This document shows, piece by piece, positions 42,393 to 52,371 of a DNA stretch of 64,000 bases. Below the pieces are notes generated by a model that saw only the letters and a list, made by a program, of their open reading frames with translations, had not been told where the DNA came from and ran no database searches. The stretch's first letter is position 1, and every line of letters begins with the position of its first letter. The position numbers and the translations under genes are program-made. Origin of the DNA: JAAZPT01 sp034180455 (lineage in GTDB: Bacteria > Bacillota > Clostridia > Christensenellales > Aristaeellaceae); assembly GCA_034180455.1 (NCBI GenBank), contig JAXFOG010000033.1:1-64000 (forward strand), read 5' to 3'.

Positions 42393-44354
42393 TAAGTCTT
42401 CCTCAGAAATAATATTTACTCCTATTTTTTTTGCTTTCTCATATTTGCTGCCTGGATTGTCTCCTAGTAGCAAATAAGTAGTGTTTTTACTAACTGACGA
42501 AGAAACATTGCCACCATTTTCTTTGATGATATTTTCAGCTTCTTTTCTTGTTAAATTATTTAATGTACCTGTAAGTACAAATGTACTTCCTAAGAGGGTT
42601 TGAGTATTAGTTGCTTTCTCAATGTTGGTCACTTTTAAGCCAAGTTCCAACATTCTTTTTATCATATTTATGTTATCTTGCGAGGAAAAGAAATCCAATA
42701 TACTATATGCAATCGCATCTCCAATTTCATCAATTGAAGTTAAATCATCGTAGCTAGCGTTTAATATAGCATCTAATGATTTAAATTTGTTTTGTAGATC
42801 TTTTGCTGTCTTCAAACCAACATTTAATATACCCAAAGCAAATATAAATCGATAAAGACTAGTATTTTTACTTTTTTCTATTTCATTTATTAAATTTTCA
42901 GACTTTTTTTCTTTGAATCCTTCTAAATTTAATAAATCATTATAATTTAACTTATAAATATCATCTAAACCATGGATGAGACCATTGTCAAATAAAGCTT
43001 CTGCTGTTTTAATAGAAAGCCCCTCTATGTCCATTGCATCTCTAGAACAAAAATGATTTATTTTTGCAATTACTTGAGGTTTACAATCTTTGCCTCCAGG
43101 GCAGTAAAGATGAGCACCATTAAAATATAGAATACTATTACAATATGGACAATATACTGGTGGTAAGATTTCTTTTTCTTTTGTATAATCTATCTCATCG
43201 CTTACTCTTCCTAATATTTCTGGTATTACATCGTTACTTCTTCTAATCCACACATCGCATCCTAGGCTTAATTTTTTACGTTTGATATCAGAATAATTAT
43301 TAAGAGTAGCTTTATTTATACTAACTCCTCCAATTTCAACAGTTTCTAAATGTGCTAAAGGTGTCAATTTTCCCGTTCTGCCAACTTCCCAAGTGACATT
43401 TTTTAAACGGGTTATGTCTTCTTGCGCCTCGAACTTATATGCAATTGCCCATTTTGGAAATTTTTCTGTATAGCCATAATATTCTCGTGTATCAATATCA
43501 TTTATTTTGATAACAACTCCATCTATAAGAAAGTCAAGGCTAGTTCTTGCATTATCTATTTCGTTAATACAATCTACAATTTCATTAAAAGTTGTACATA
43601 ATTTAATATATGGAGATGTATCAAATCCATTTTTTCTTAAGAAATCAATTAGCTCAATTTGACTAGAATATGGACGATTGTTAATTGTACCAATATTATA
43701 AAAGAATGCATCAAGATTTCTTTTTGCAGTTTCTTTTGGATCAAGGTTTCTCAGTGCTCCTGCAGCGGCGTTTCTTGCATTCTTAAGTGGAATTAAATTT
43801 AACTTATTATATTCATGCAGTTTGGATAACTTCATGATGCACTCACCTTGAACCTCTAATATATCACTATAGCTTATATTAGTACTGATAGTTTTAATGG
43901 TTCTTGCCTGGGAATAAACTTGTTCACCAACTATTCCATTCCCTCTCGTTGTTGCATACTGCAGTATTGAATTATTATATGTGAGATTTAATGTTAAGCC
44001 GTCTAATTTATATTCAACAGTAAATTTAAGATCGGGAAGCTTAGCATCTATTTTGTCATAAAAATTATGACATTTATTGTACCAATTCTTTAGTGCCTCA
44101 ATAGATTGTACTTTATCCATACTATACAATCTATTTATATGTTTATGTTCAGGCAGATATGAAAGAGTCGCACCTCCGACTTGTTTGGTGGGGGAGTTAT
44201 CTAGAACAACACCAGTTGATTTCTCTAGTTCTTTTAGTTCATCATAAAGAGCATCCCATTTGGCATCGGAAATAGTGGGATTGTCCAGAACATAATACTG
44301 ATAGTTGGCTTCATTTAAAAATGTAACCAACTCATGCATTCTATCTTTATTCAT
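42375..44354 (-). CDS. ligA: NAD-dependent DNA ligase
   Basis: Seals DNA nicks using NAD. It has 659 residues. The adenylation domain has the nucleotide-accepting K116 in EYKLDG. It is followed by an OB fold, a four-cysteine zinc finger (CPYC and CPGGKDC near 400-425), helix-hairpin-helix repeats (about 435-575) and a C-terminal BRCT domain (about 585-659; GSTFVLTGTLNNLTRKEAEN). It starts four bases after the pcrA stop, the conserved pcrA-ligA pair. The 3' ends of ligA and the RNA methylase gene overlap by 18 bases. Confidence 0.97.
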   Translation of the reverse strand: MNKDRMHELVTFLNEANYQYYVLDNPTISDAKWDALYDELKELEKSTGVVLDNSPTKQVGGATLSYLPEHKHINRLYSMDKVQSIEALKNWYNKCHNFYDKIDAKLPDLKFTVEYKLDGLTLNLTYNNSILQYATTRGNGIVGEQVYSQARTIKTISTNISYSDILEVQGECIMKLSKLHEYNKLNLIPLKNARNAAAGALRNLDPKETAKRNLDAFFYNIGTINNRPYSSQIELIDFLRKNGFDTSPYIKLCTTFNEIVDCINEIDNARTSLDFLIDGVVIKINDIDTREYYGYTEKFPKWAIAYKFEAQEDITRLKNVTWEVGRTGKLTPLAHLETVEIGGVSINKATLNNYSDIKRKKLSLGCDVWIRRSNDVIPEILGRVSDEIDYTKEKEILPPVYCPYCNSILYFNGAHLYCPGGKDCKPQVIAKINHFCSRDAMDIEGLSIKTAEALFDNGLIHGLDDIYKLNYNDLLNLEGFKEKKSENLINEIEKSKNTSLYRFIFALGILNVGLKTAKDLQNKFKSLDAILNASYDDLTSIDEIGDAIAYSILDFFSSQDNINMIKRMLELGLKVTNIEKATNTQTLLGSTFVLTGTLNNLTRKEAENIIKENGGNVSSSVSKNTTYLLLGDNPGSKYEKAKKIGVNIISEEDLLNMIK

Positions 44355-44358
44355 AAAT

Positions 44359-46632
44359 TTATATCTTTCTTAATGGTACGACAGCAAGTGAAAAAGTTTT
44401 TTTACCATATGCAGCAAATTCTACTACTATTCTTCCTTCTTTACCCTTTCCTTTTATTGAGACGATGTTGCCTTCTCCATATCGTAAATGATCTACTCGA
44501 TCACCAGGCTTAAAATCTTGTATTATTTCTTTAGTGTTAATATTGTTGACATGTGACGATTTTGAAATATATGGAGTATTGATTTGCATTTTCACATCTT
44601 TGGGCAAAATTATATTATCAGAGTTAAATCCAAATGATGTTGTTTTCTTTTGCTGTGCTATTTTAGCTTTATTCTGCTCTCTTTTTTTAATAATTGATTC
44701 AAATGTGTTTTCACGTCTTTCAATTAAACTCGTTTCCAATAATTCTTCAGGAATTTCATCTAAGAACCTTGATGGTTTATTGTGAGAAATTTGATTATAT
44801 ATTGTTCTATTTTCAGCATTGGACAAGAATAGCTTTTTTCTTGCTCGAGTAATACCAACGTAACAAAGCCTACGCTCTTCTTCAAGCTGATCAGGATTCT
44901 GAACTGAACGATAACTCGGAAAAATATTTTCTTCCATGCCTATAATAAATACAGTATCAAACTCGAGTCCTTTTGCACTATGTAGCGTCATTAAAGTAAT
45001 ATCATCTTCTAAATTATCTGATTTATCTAGGTCTGTAACAAGGGATACATTTTCTAAATATGATTCTAATGTTGCATTTTCACTATCTTCTTCAAACTCT
45101 TTAATTGCTCCTAACAACTCTTTAATGTTTTCTACTCTCATTCTGGCATCCTCAGATAAATCATTATCATATTGAGTTATTAGGCCAACTTTATCAACTA
45201 CATGTTCAGCAAACTCACTTAAGTTCATAGTTTTACATGATTCTTGAAGATCGTCTATTAGCGTGGCAAAAGCTTTAACGCACTTCTGTGGTCTTGATGA
45301 TAATGTGTCAGGTATATTAAAAAGTGTATCATAGATTGAAATATTGTTTTTATTGGCATGTTTTACAAGCTCATCAACTGTGGATGTTCCAATTGATCGT
45401 TTAGGAAGATTTATAATTCTTTTTAATGAAATATCATCGGATGGATTAGCAAATAGGCGTAGATATGCAAGTACATCTTTTACTTCTTTTCTATCATAGA
45501 AGCGCTTTGCTCCATAAATTCTATAAGCTATTCCTGCACGAATAAACATTTCTTCAAGAACACGGCTTTGAGCGTTTGTTCTATATAGTATGGCGATTGA
45601 ACGGGAATTATTATATTTGTTTCTCAAGATATTTATTCTATCGCAAACCCAGGCAGCTTCTCCTCTTTCATCAATCGCAGTATATACTGTAATTAGATCT
45701 CCGCCATCTTTACTTGTCCATAGTTCTTTTTCTTTTCTATTTTCATTGTTTGCAATAACAGAGTTTGCAGCTTTTAGAATAATAGATGTTGACCTATAGT
45801 TTTCTTCAAGTTTAACAACTTTGGCGTTACTAAAGTCTTTTTCAAAATTAAGTATATTGTTTATATCTGCACCACGCCAACCATAAATGCTTTGATCGTC
45901 ATCGCCGACGACACAAATGTTTTTAGATTTCGCAGATAATAACTTTACAATAACATATTGTGCATAGTTTGTATCTTGATATTCATCAACATGTACATAA
46001 GAAAACTGATCCTGATAGTATTTAAGAGTTTCAGGATAGTTCTTGAATAATTCTATAGTAAGCTTTAACAAATCGTTAAAATCTAATGCATTACTCTTTT
46101 TCAGCCTTTGATCATATGTGTAATATATATCATGCGCTTTATCTGACCAAAGATCTCTTTCACTTTGACTGAACCAATCATCGGGATTCAGCAGTCGGTT
46201 TTTTGCATCTACTATAACACTATGCATGCTTTTAGCTGTGTATATCGAATCATCTAATTCTTTTTCTTTAATAATGGATTTGATTAAAGAAAGCTGATCA
46301 TCATCGTCATATATAGTAAAAGAACTTTTATAACCAAGCTTATCAATAAATTTTCTCAAAACTCTAACGCAGAATGAATGAAATGTATATACCCATACCT
46401 GATCTTGCGAATTTGTTAATGTATTAATACGATCTTTCATTTCTCTAGCAGCTTTGTTCGTAAATGTAAGCGCAAGAATTTTGTATGGCTTTACACCAAG
46501 ATTAATTAAGTTTGCAATTCTATAAGTTATTGCTCTAGTTTTCCCACTACCAGCACCAGCTAAAACAAGTAGTGGACCATCTATAGTCTCTGCAATAATT
46601 CTTTGTTCTTTATTTAATTCCTCTAATAGCAT
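44359..46632 (-). CDS. pcrA: ATP-dependent DNA helicase PcrA/UvrD
   Basis: Superfamily 1A 3'-5' helicase of 757 residues for repair and replication. Walker A is LAGAGSGKTRAITYRI (22-37). Others are the TFTNKAAREMKDR motif, DEYQDTNYAQ, VGDDDQSIYGWRGADI, LEENYRST and TLHSAKGLEFDTVF. The C-terminus (FKPGDRVDHLRYGEGNIVSI) is the Tudor-like domain of PcrA that contacts RNA polymerase. GGGG lies 7 bases before the ATG. Confidence 0.96.
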   Translation of the reverse strand: MLLEELNKEQRIIAETIDGPLLVLAGAGSGKTRAITYRIANLINLGVKPYKILALTFTNKAAREMKDRINTLTNSQDQVWVYTFHSFCVRVLRKFIDKLGYKSSFTIYDDDDQLSLIKSIIKEKELDDSIYTAKSMHSVIVDAKNRLLNPDDWFSQSERDLWSDKAHDIYYTYDQRLKKSNALDFNDLLKLTIELFKNYPETLKYYQDQFSYVHVDEYQDTNYAQYVIVKLLSAKSKNICVVGDDDQSIYGWRGADINNILNFEKDFSNAKVVKLEENYRSTSIILKAANSVIANNENRKEKELWTSKDGGDLITVYTAIDERGEAAWVCDRINILRNKYNNSRSIAILYRTNAQSRVLEEMFIRAGIAYRIYGAKRFYDRKEVKDVLAYLRLFANPSDDISLKRIINLPKRSIGTSTVDELVKHANKNNISIYDTLFNIPDTLSSRPQKCVKAFATLIDDLQESCKTMNLSEFAEHVVDKVGLITQYDNDLSEDARMRVENIKELLGAIKEFEEDSENATLESYLENVSLVTDLDKSDNLEDDITLMTLHSAKGLEFDTVFIIGMEENIFPSYRSVQNPDQLEEERRLCYVGITRARKKLFLSNAENRTIYNQISHNKPSRFLDEIPEELLETSLIERRENTFESIIKKREQNKAKIAQQKKTTSFGFNSDNIILPKDVKMQINTPYISKSSHVNNINTKEIIQDFKPGDRVDHLRYGEGNIVSIKGKGKEGRIVVEFAAYGKKTFSLAVVPLRKI

Positions 46633-46661
46633 ATATTTTCCCCAATCAAATTTCTATTATA

Positions 46662-46690
46662 ATTATAACATTTTCGACGAGATTTAGCAA
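46662..46690 (-). promoter_or_regulatory. Promoter of pcrA-ligA
   Basis: On minus, -35 TTGCTA (46685-46690), 17-base spacer, -10 TATAAT (46662-46667) preceded by TGT (extended -10). Confidence 0.82.
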
Positions 46691-46714
46691 AAGTAGTAAA
46701 AGACATTGCAGATA

Positions 46715-46723
46715 TGTTATAAT
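46715..46723 (+). promoter_or_regulatory. Extended -10 promoter of the penicillin-binding protein gene
   Basis: TGT followed by TATAAT; no good -35 at 17 bases. Divergent from the pcrA promoter. Confidence 0.55.
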
Positions 46724-46747
46724 AATATTATTAAGGAGATTTAATAT

Positions 46748-49510
46748 ATGTCAAATACAGAAAATAATCAAAATGAATATTTACAAGAGAAAGAATCTTT
46801 TGATGATTTTGAAAATTCTCATATAAATAATAATAAAAAAAGAAGTCTTTTTAAACCAAGATTAAAAAAAACAAGTTTTTTAATTTCAGTTTTAATTAAT
46901 ACCTTTCGCGTTATTATAGTTTCTATTATATGTATTGCAATCGCCATTGTTGGGGTCGTATTTGGAATAGGAAGGGCATATGTAGATACTTCACCAGAAC
47001 TAGATCTAAATTTAATAGACGATCAGGCAAAGACGACTTTTATATATGATTCAAACGGAAATTTAATAACTGATTTCAAAGGGTTAGAGAATCGTGTAAT
47101 GGTTGGTATCAATTATGTGCCAAAGCATTTACAAGATGCTTTTGTTGCAGCTGAAGATATTAGATTCTACAAGCATAATGGTATTGATGCACAAAGGATA
47201 GTTGGTGCTTTTATTAATAATATCTTTAATAATTCTGTTCAAGGAGGTTCAACAATTACACAACAGCTTATAAAAAACACCCTTCTTAGTAATGAAATGA
47301 GTTATAAAAGAAAAATTCAGGAAGCATATCTTGCAATGCAACTTGAACAAAAATACACAAAAGATCAGATTATGGAAGCATATCTTAATACCATATATTT
47401 AGGGGAAAACTATTATGGAGTTAAAGTTGCTGCGAACGGATATTTTAATAAAGAATTACACCAGCTTTCCCTTAGAGAATGTGCAATGTTGGCTGGTATT
47501 ACAAGCAATCCTTATTATTTCAATCCACAAAGGAATTTCTATACAAGAAAAGCTGATAATATAGATTATGTTGCTATTACAAATAATAGAACCAACTATG
47601 TTTTAAGGCAAATGTATGATAACAATTTTATTACAAAAGAAGAGTATAGTGATGCCCTTAATCCTATTACTGCAAATGTTGTTGAAAAAAGTCCAACTCT
47701 AAAAATGTACAAATATCCTCATTACATAGAGTATGCCATAAACGAGGCTATTGATGATTTATTAAAAATTAAAGGCCTTGATAACAATAATGAAAACAGG
47801 TCAAAAATAGAAAATGAGATAGCAACTGGAGGCTACCACATTCGACTCGCAATAGATACAGAAATTCAGGAAATTGTAGAAGATACGCTTGAAAACTGGA
47901 ACAATTATCCTTCATTGGCAAATAAGAATGATTCAATTCTGAGAACAAAAAATAGCGATGGAACATTCAATGAAGTTATACAGCCACAGGCTGCAGCTGC
48001 AGTTTTAGATTATAGAACTGGCGAACTAAAAGCAATTGTTGGATCTAGAACACTACCAACTCAAAGAAAAACATTAAATAGAGCAAGCAATATGAATATG
48101 CCTGTTGGTTCAGCAATAAAACCAATTGCAGTTTTTGGACCGGCTATTGATATGGGTGCTAATCCTGCTAGTACAGTATTTAATATGCCATTACCGATAG
48201 AAGGCTGGAAGAATGAAAAGTTGCAAGATACATGGCCAAAGAACTATGGTGGAGGAAGCTATAACGGTTGTGAAACTATGAGAGAAGCCATGGTTAAAAG
48301 CCATAACACAGGTACAGCAAGCGCATTTTCTTTGTATGTTGGTGTTGAAAATAGCATTAATTATTTAAAGAAGCTTGGTGTAAGTGAAAAAAACATAAAC
48401 CCAACACCGTTTGGACTTGCTCTAGGTAGTAGTGGTATTACTCCTATACAGATGAGCGCGGCTTATGGAGTTTTTGGAAATGCTGGAATATATCAAAAAC
48501 CAATATCAATACTTGGTATTTCTGATTCAAAAGGCAATGTTATATTTGATGCCCATAAAGAACAAGAGTCTTGGCAAGCAGTAAAGCCAAGCACGGCTTG
48601 GATGATGATAGATATGCTTAAAGATGTTGTTAAATCAGGTACTGGCAGAAATACAGCAATAAAAGGTCAAGTTGTTGCTGGTAAGACAGGAACAAATAGT
48701 GAACATAGGGGAGTAACGTATACAGGATTAACGGGATGGTATTGCTCTTCAATATGGGTTGGACACGATAATTATAAGCCACTATCATCTAAAGCAACTG
48801 GAGGAGGTTCTGCAGGTGCTATTTGGAAATCTTATATGTCAAAAATTCATGAGAAAAAAGCATTGGATAAAAGAGAAATTTTACAAGGCGAGGCAAAGGA
48901 TTATAATGTAAGTAAAGTGTCAATATGTTCTGTAAGTGGACAGCTTGCTACAGAAGCCTGTTATTATGACTATATGGGTAATAGAGTAATAAATGATTAT
49001 TGTGCTAATGATGCCCTTCCACAGAATAGCTGTCAAATGCATAGAAATATTACTGTTTGTGCAGATTCAAATATGCCAGTTGGTCCAAATTGTCCTCAAG
49101 AAAAATATCTAGAAAAAAGTGCAGTTATTATTCCTCAAGGACATCCTTTACACAAATTCGCGGGTACACAATATGAAAATGTTATAAGACAGTATCTTGG
49201 AGAGGCTGTTATTTTTGCAGGTTTTGACTATGATTTATCAGACGATTCAATTTGCAATGTACACGGCGTAGGAGTTGAAGAAAATCATGGACAAAATATT
49301 CAAAATGATAAACTAATACAAGATGCAAATAATTTAATAAACATTGCAAACACTATTATCAATAACCCAGAAAACCATGATGTAAATAGCATAAACAATT
49401 TAATTATAGCAGTAAGCACATTACAAAACTCCATCAATAACAATGAAGGTTCTGAAACGATTTATAATAATATGATTAGTTTAACGGAAGCACTAGCCGC
49501 AATTAATTAA
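46748..49510 (+). CDS. pbpA: Class A penicillin-binding protein (PBP1A)
   Basis: Bifunctional peptidoglycan polymerase and crosslinker of 920 residues. A basic cytoplasmic tail and one membrane anchor (about 52-78) come first. The GT51 transglycosylase domain follows with AAEDIRFYKHNGID and QGGSTITQQLIKN. The transpeptidase domain has S455-A-I-K458 as the active serine motif, S518-H-N and K646-T-G. A cysteine-containing segment (about 725-800) and an Asn/Ile-rich C-terminal tail (about 850-920) extend it beyond the usual size. AAGGAG lies before the ATG. Confidence 0.94.
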   Translation: MSNTENNQNEYLQEKESFDDFENSHINNNKKRSLFKPRLKKTSFLISVLINTFRVIIVSIICIAIAIVGVVFGIGRAYVDTSPELDLNLIDDQAKTTFIYDSNGNLITDFKGLENRVMVGINYVPKHLQDAFVAAEDIRFYKHNGIDAQRIVGAFINNIFNNSVQGGSTITQQLIKNTLLSNEMSYKRKIQEAYLAMQLEQKYTKDQIMEAYLNTIYLGENYYGVKVAANGYFNKELHQLSLRECAMLAGITSNPYYFNPQRNFYTRKADNIDYVAITNNRTNYVLRQMYDNNFITKEEYSDALNPITANVVEKSPTLKMYKYPHYIEYAINEAIDDLLKIKGLDNNNENRSKIENEIATGGYHIRLAIDTEIQEIVEDTLENWNNYPSLANKNDSILRTKNSDGTFNEVIQPQAAAAVLDYRTGELKAIVGSRTLPTQRKTLNRASNMNMPVGSAIKPIAVFGPAIDMGANPASTVFNMPLPIEGWKNEKLQDTWPKNYGGGSYNGCETMREAMVKSHNTGTASAFSLYVGVENSINYLKKLGVSEKNINPTPFGLALGSSGITPIQMSAAYGVFGNAGIYQKPISILGISDSKGNVIFDAHKEQESWQAVKPSTAWMMIDMLKDVVKSGTGRNTAIKGQVVAGKTGTNSEHRGVTYTGLTGWYCSSIWVGHDNYKPLSSKATGGGSAGAIWKSYMSKIHEKKALDKREILQGEAKDYNVSKVSICSVSGQLATEACYYDYMGNRVINDYCANDALPQNSCQMHRNITVCADSNMPVGPNCPQEKYLEKSAVIIPQGHPLHKFAGTQYENVIRQYLGEAVIFAGFDYDLSDDSICNVHGVGVEENHGQNIQNDKLIQDANNLINIANTIINNPENHDVNSINNLIIAVSTLQNSINNNEGSETIYNNMISLTEALAAIN

Positions 49511-49528
49511 TTTGATAAAATAAAAAGG

Positions 49529-49556
49529 TTTAAAATTTGTGCTAACTGTGTATAAT
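49529..49556 (+). promoter_or_regulatory. Promoter of the rubrerythrin gene
   Basis: -10 TATAAT at 49551-49556 with a weak -35 TTTAAA at 49529-49534 (16-base spacer). No clear PerR box is seen. Confidence 0.5.
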
Positions 49557-49587
49557 ATATATGTAAATAAAATAATTGGAGGTTATT

Positions 49588-50139
49588 ATGGATTTAAAAG
49601 GTACTAGAACTGAAAAAAATTTACAAGAAGCTTTTGCTGGCGAGAGTATGGCAAGAAACAAGTACACCTATTTTTCTGGTGCTGCTAAAAAAGAAGGATA
49701 TGAGCAAATTTCTGGAATATTTGCTGAAACAGCTCAAAACGAAGCAGAACATGCTAAAATGTGGTTTAGAGCACTTGGTGGACTTTGCGAAGGAAAAACA
49801 CCTGGAGATACAAGGAAAAACTTGTTAGCAGCTGCTGAAGGTGAGCACTATGAGTGGACAGAGATGTACAAAGAATTCGAGCGTGTAGCAAGAGAAGAAG
49901 GCTTTGATAAGATCGCAGATTCTTTCCATGAAGTTGCTGAAATAGAAGCAGAGCATGAAAAAAGATATCGCAAGTTAGTTGAGAATCTTGAAAAAGAAAT
50001 TGTTTTCAAGAGAGATGTTGTTGTACGTTGGAAATGCAGAAATTGTGGTTATATACATGAAGGTTATGAAGCTCCACTTGTATGCCCAGCTTGCAAACAT
50101 CCACGTTCATATTTTGAAATTGCCGACGAAAATTATTAA
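49588..50139 (+). CDS. rbr: Rubrerythrin
   Basis: Diiron peroxide reductase of 183 residues protecting anaerobes. The four-helix domain has the paired ExxH-type ligands (QNEAEHAKMW and AEIEAEHEKRYRKL). The C-terminal rubredoxin-like domain has CRNCGY and CPACKHPRSYFEI. The start is the ATG at 49588, GGAGG 5 bases upstream; the TTG at 49576 is part of that site. It is monocistronic with its own promoter and terminator. With FprA and superoxide reductase it completes removal of oxygen, superoxide and peroxide. Confidence 0.96.
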   Translation: MDLKGTRTEKNLQEAFAGESMARNKYTYFSGAAKKEGYEQISGIFAETAQNEAEHAKMWFRALGGLCEGKTPGDTRKNLLAAAEGEHYEWTEMYKEFERVAREEGFDKIADSFHEVAEIEAEHEKRYRKLVENLEKEIVFKRDVVVRWKCRNCGYIHEGYEAPLVCPACKHPRSYFEIADENY

Positions 50140-50154
50140 TTTTTATTAGGAATA

Positions 50155-50187
50155 AAAAAGGTAGTTGAAAATTCATCTACCTTTTTT
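50155..50187 (+). terminator. Rubrerythrin terminator
   Basis: AAAAAGGTAG pairs with CTACCTTTTT, extended by TGAA/TTCA inside the loop. Confidence 0.88.
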
Positions 50188-50202
50188 GTTTTAAAAATAT
50201 AT

Positions 50203-52368
50203 TTATAGGTTGCTAATTATTTCTTTAAGTAGTGTGTATCTTTTTGCAATATAATTATTGTTTATCATATTGTTTAATACATTTTGTGATCCTACCAAAA
50301 CCACCATGTCTTTTGCTCTGGTTATTGCAGTGTATAAGAGATTTCTTGTAAGTAGCAATTTGCTTCCTGGTACTATAGGAATAATTACAATAGGAAACTC
50401 AGAGCCTTGGCTTTTATGTACTGTAAGGCAATATGCAAGTGAAATATTATCTATATTAAGACTTGTATATTTAACGATTTTTCCATCTTCAAATCTTACA
50501 ATTAACTCTTTATCTATAATTTCAATTATTCTTCCTAATTCTCCATTAAATATTCCTTTTTCGGTAATTTCACTGTTTTCATACTTATATTCTATCTCAT
50601 AGTCATTTTTTATTTGAATTATTTTATCACCCACATAGTATGACTGTCCAGCAAAAACAAATTCATCATCATGATCATCACTTTTATATAAATTCTGTAT
50701 TAATTTATTTAATTCTATTGTTCCACATTCAGCTTTTTTTGTAGGAGATAATATCTGAATTCTTGAGTATATTTGTTCTATGTTGTGCTCATCAATATTT
50801 AAGTATTTTGGGAGTCTTTTTGTAAATAAATCAATTATTATATCCCTGGATTGTTTTGCGCTAGATGTCTCTATAAAAAAGAAATCTTTACTACTGTTAT
50901 CTAATATTGGCATTTTCCCATTTTTTATACGTGAAGAATTTTCTATAATCAAGCTTTTGTTTTTCTGCCTATATACTTTTTTTAATTGTACATAGGGAAT
51001 TAACTCACTTCTTATAAGGTCCTTTAAAAGATTACCAGGTCCAACACTAGGAAGTTGATACTCATCTCCAATAAGAATAATTCTGCAATTTGAAGGCAAT
51101 GCTCGCAATAAAGAGCAAAACAAAACTTCATCTACCATTGACATTTCATCTACAATGATTAAATCGCATTCTAGTTTGTTATCTTCATTCTTGTTAAATA
51201 AATTATCACCAAAACCATATTCCAAAAGCTTATGAATTGTAAAAGCTTCTATGCCCGCACTTTCACTAATCCTCTTAGCAGCTCTTCCTGTTGGGGCACA
51301 TAGCGCTATTTTTTTTCCATAATTTAATTTTAAAATATGATTTATTATAGTTGTTTTTCCTGTACCTGGTCCACCTGTTATTATAGTAATTGGATTATTA
51401 AATGTAGCGTTTATGGCTTCGATTTGCCTTTTATCCAAACTATCATAAAATTTAATATCCACATCAGAATAACCTTCAACTGTTTGTATAGATTTTAATC
51501 TTGTTAGATATACAGCAATTTCTTTTTCTAAATTGTAAAAATAAGGAGTAGATATCATTAATAGATCAGCTGTTTGAGTTTTTTTTAAGGATACAGAATA
51601 AAGCATATTATCAATTATATCGTTAATAATAACTTCATCTATATCTAGAATATGCTTAATTTCATGTATTAGATCATCCTTAGGATAACATGTGTGCCCT
51701 AAACTATTTGATAGATCATTTAAATAGTACTTAACTGCTGATTTTATTCTAAATTCGCTACTTTTACTAAATCCCATTTTAATTGCTATTTTATCAGCAG
51801 TAGTAAAGCCTATACCATCAATATCATCAATAAGAATATAAGGGTTTTGACTTATATATTTTGTTGCATCTTTTCCATAATAATTTGCAATTTTTAATGA
51901 TTCTTTCGGAGTAAACCCTATTTTTTGAAGTTCAAATATAGTTTGACGATCGCCTACGATTTCATTGTAACTTTTTATAATAATTTCAGCTTTTTTATCG
52001 CCAATTCCTTTAACTTCGGTTAATCTATATGGTGCGTTAGAAAATATTTCTAATGTGTTATCACCAAAATATTCAACAATTTGTTTCGCAGTATTTAGTC
52101 CAATACCTTTAATAACACCTGAAGATAGAAAGTTTATTACATCATTTTTTTCGCTAATTTCACAAATGTTGTAATCATCTGCACTAAACTGATAGCCATA
52201 ATTATTTCTAACATATTGACCAATGAATTCTACTTCTTCTCCAATAACAAATTCTGGAAAATATCCAATAACATTGATAAATTCATCGTTGGATACAACA
52301 TTTAATACAGTGAAAAAGTTCTCTTCATTTCTATATATAATTTTTTCAATTTTAGCAGTAATTGTCAT
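50203..52368 (-). CDS. recD2: RecD2-type 5'-3' DNA helicase
   Basis: Superfamily 1B helicase of 721 residues that acts without RecBC. The N-terminal OB-like region is followed by helix-hairpin-helix repeats (about 90-210; SGVIKGIGLNTAKQIVEYFG, TEVKGIGDKKAEIIIK). The motor has Walker A IITGGPGTGKTTIINHI near 335, IIVDEMSMVDEVLF, GDEYQLPSVGPGNLLKDL and the C-terminal LTVHKSQGSEFPIVIIP. It is implicated in DNA repair and mismatch handling. Its ATG is three bases after the stop of the glycosyltransferase gene and lacks its own strong ribosome site, so expression is probably coupled. Confidence 0.94.
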   Translation of the reverse strand: MTITAKIEKIIYRNEENFFTVLNVVSNDEFINVIGYFPEFVIGEEVEFIGQYVRNNYGYQFSADDYNICEISEKNDVINFLSSGVIKGIGLNTAKQIVEYFGDNTLEIFSNAPYRLTEVKGIGDKKAEIIIKSYNEIVGDRQTIFELQKIGFTPKESLKIANYYGKDATKYISQNPYILIDDIDGIGFTTADKIAIKMGFSKSSEFRIKSAVKYYLNDLSNSLGHTCYPKDDLIHEIKHILDIDEVIINDIIDNMLYSVSLKKTQTADLLMISTPYFYNLEKEIAVYLTRLKSIQTVEGYSDVDIKFYDSLDKRQIEAINATFNNPITIITGGPGTGKTTIINHILKLNYGKKIALCAPTGRAAKRISESAGIEAFTIHKLLEYGFGDNLFNKNEDNKLECDLIIVDEMSMVDEVLFCSLLRALPSNCRIILIGDEYQLPSVGPGNLLKDLIRSELIPYVQLKKVYRQKNKSLIIENSSRIKNGKMPILDNSSKDFFFIETSSAKQSRDIIIDLFTKRLPKYLNIDEHNIEQIYSRIQILSPTKKAECGTIELNKLIQNLYKSDDHDDEFVFAGQSYYVGDKIIQIKNDYEIEYKYENSEITEKGIFNGELGRIIEIIDKELIVRFEDGKIVKYTSLNIDNISLAYCLTVHKSQGSEFPIVIIPIVPGSKLLLTRNLLYTAITRAKDMVVLVGSQNVLNNMINNNYIAKRYTLLKEIISNL

Positions 52369-52371
52369 TAA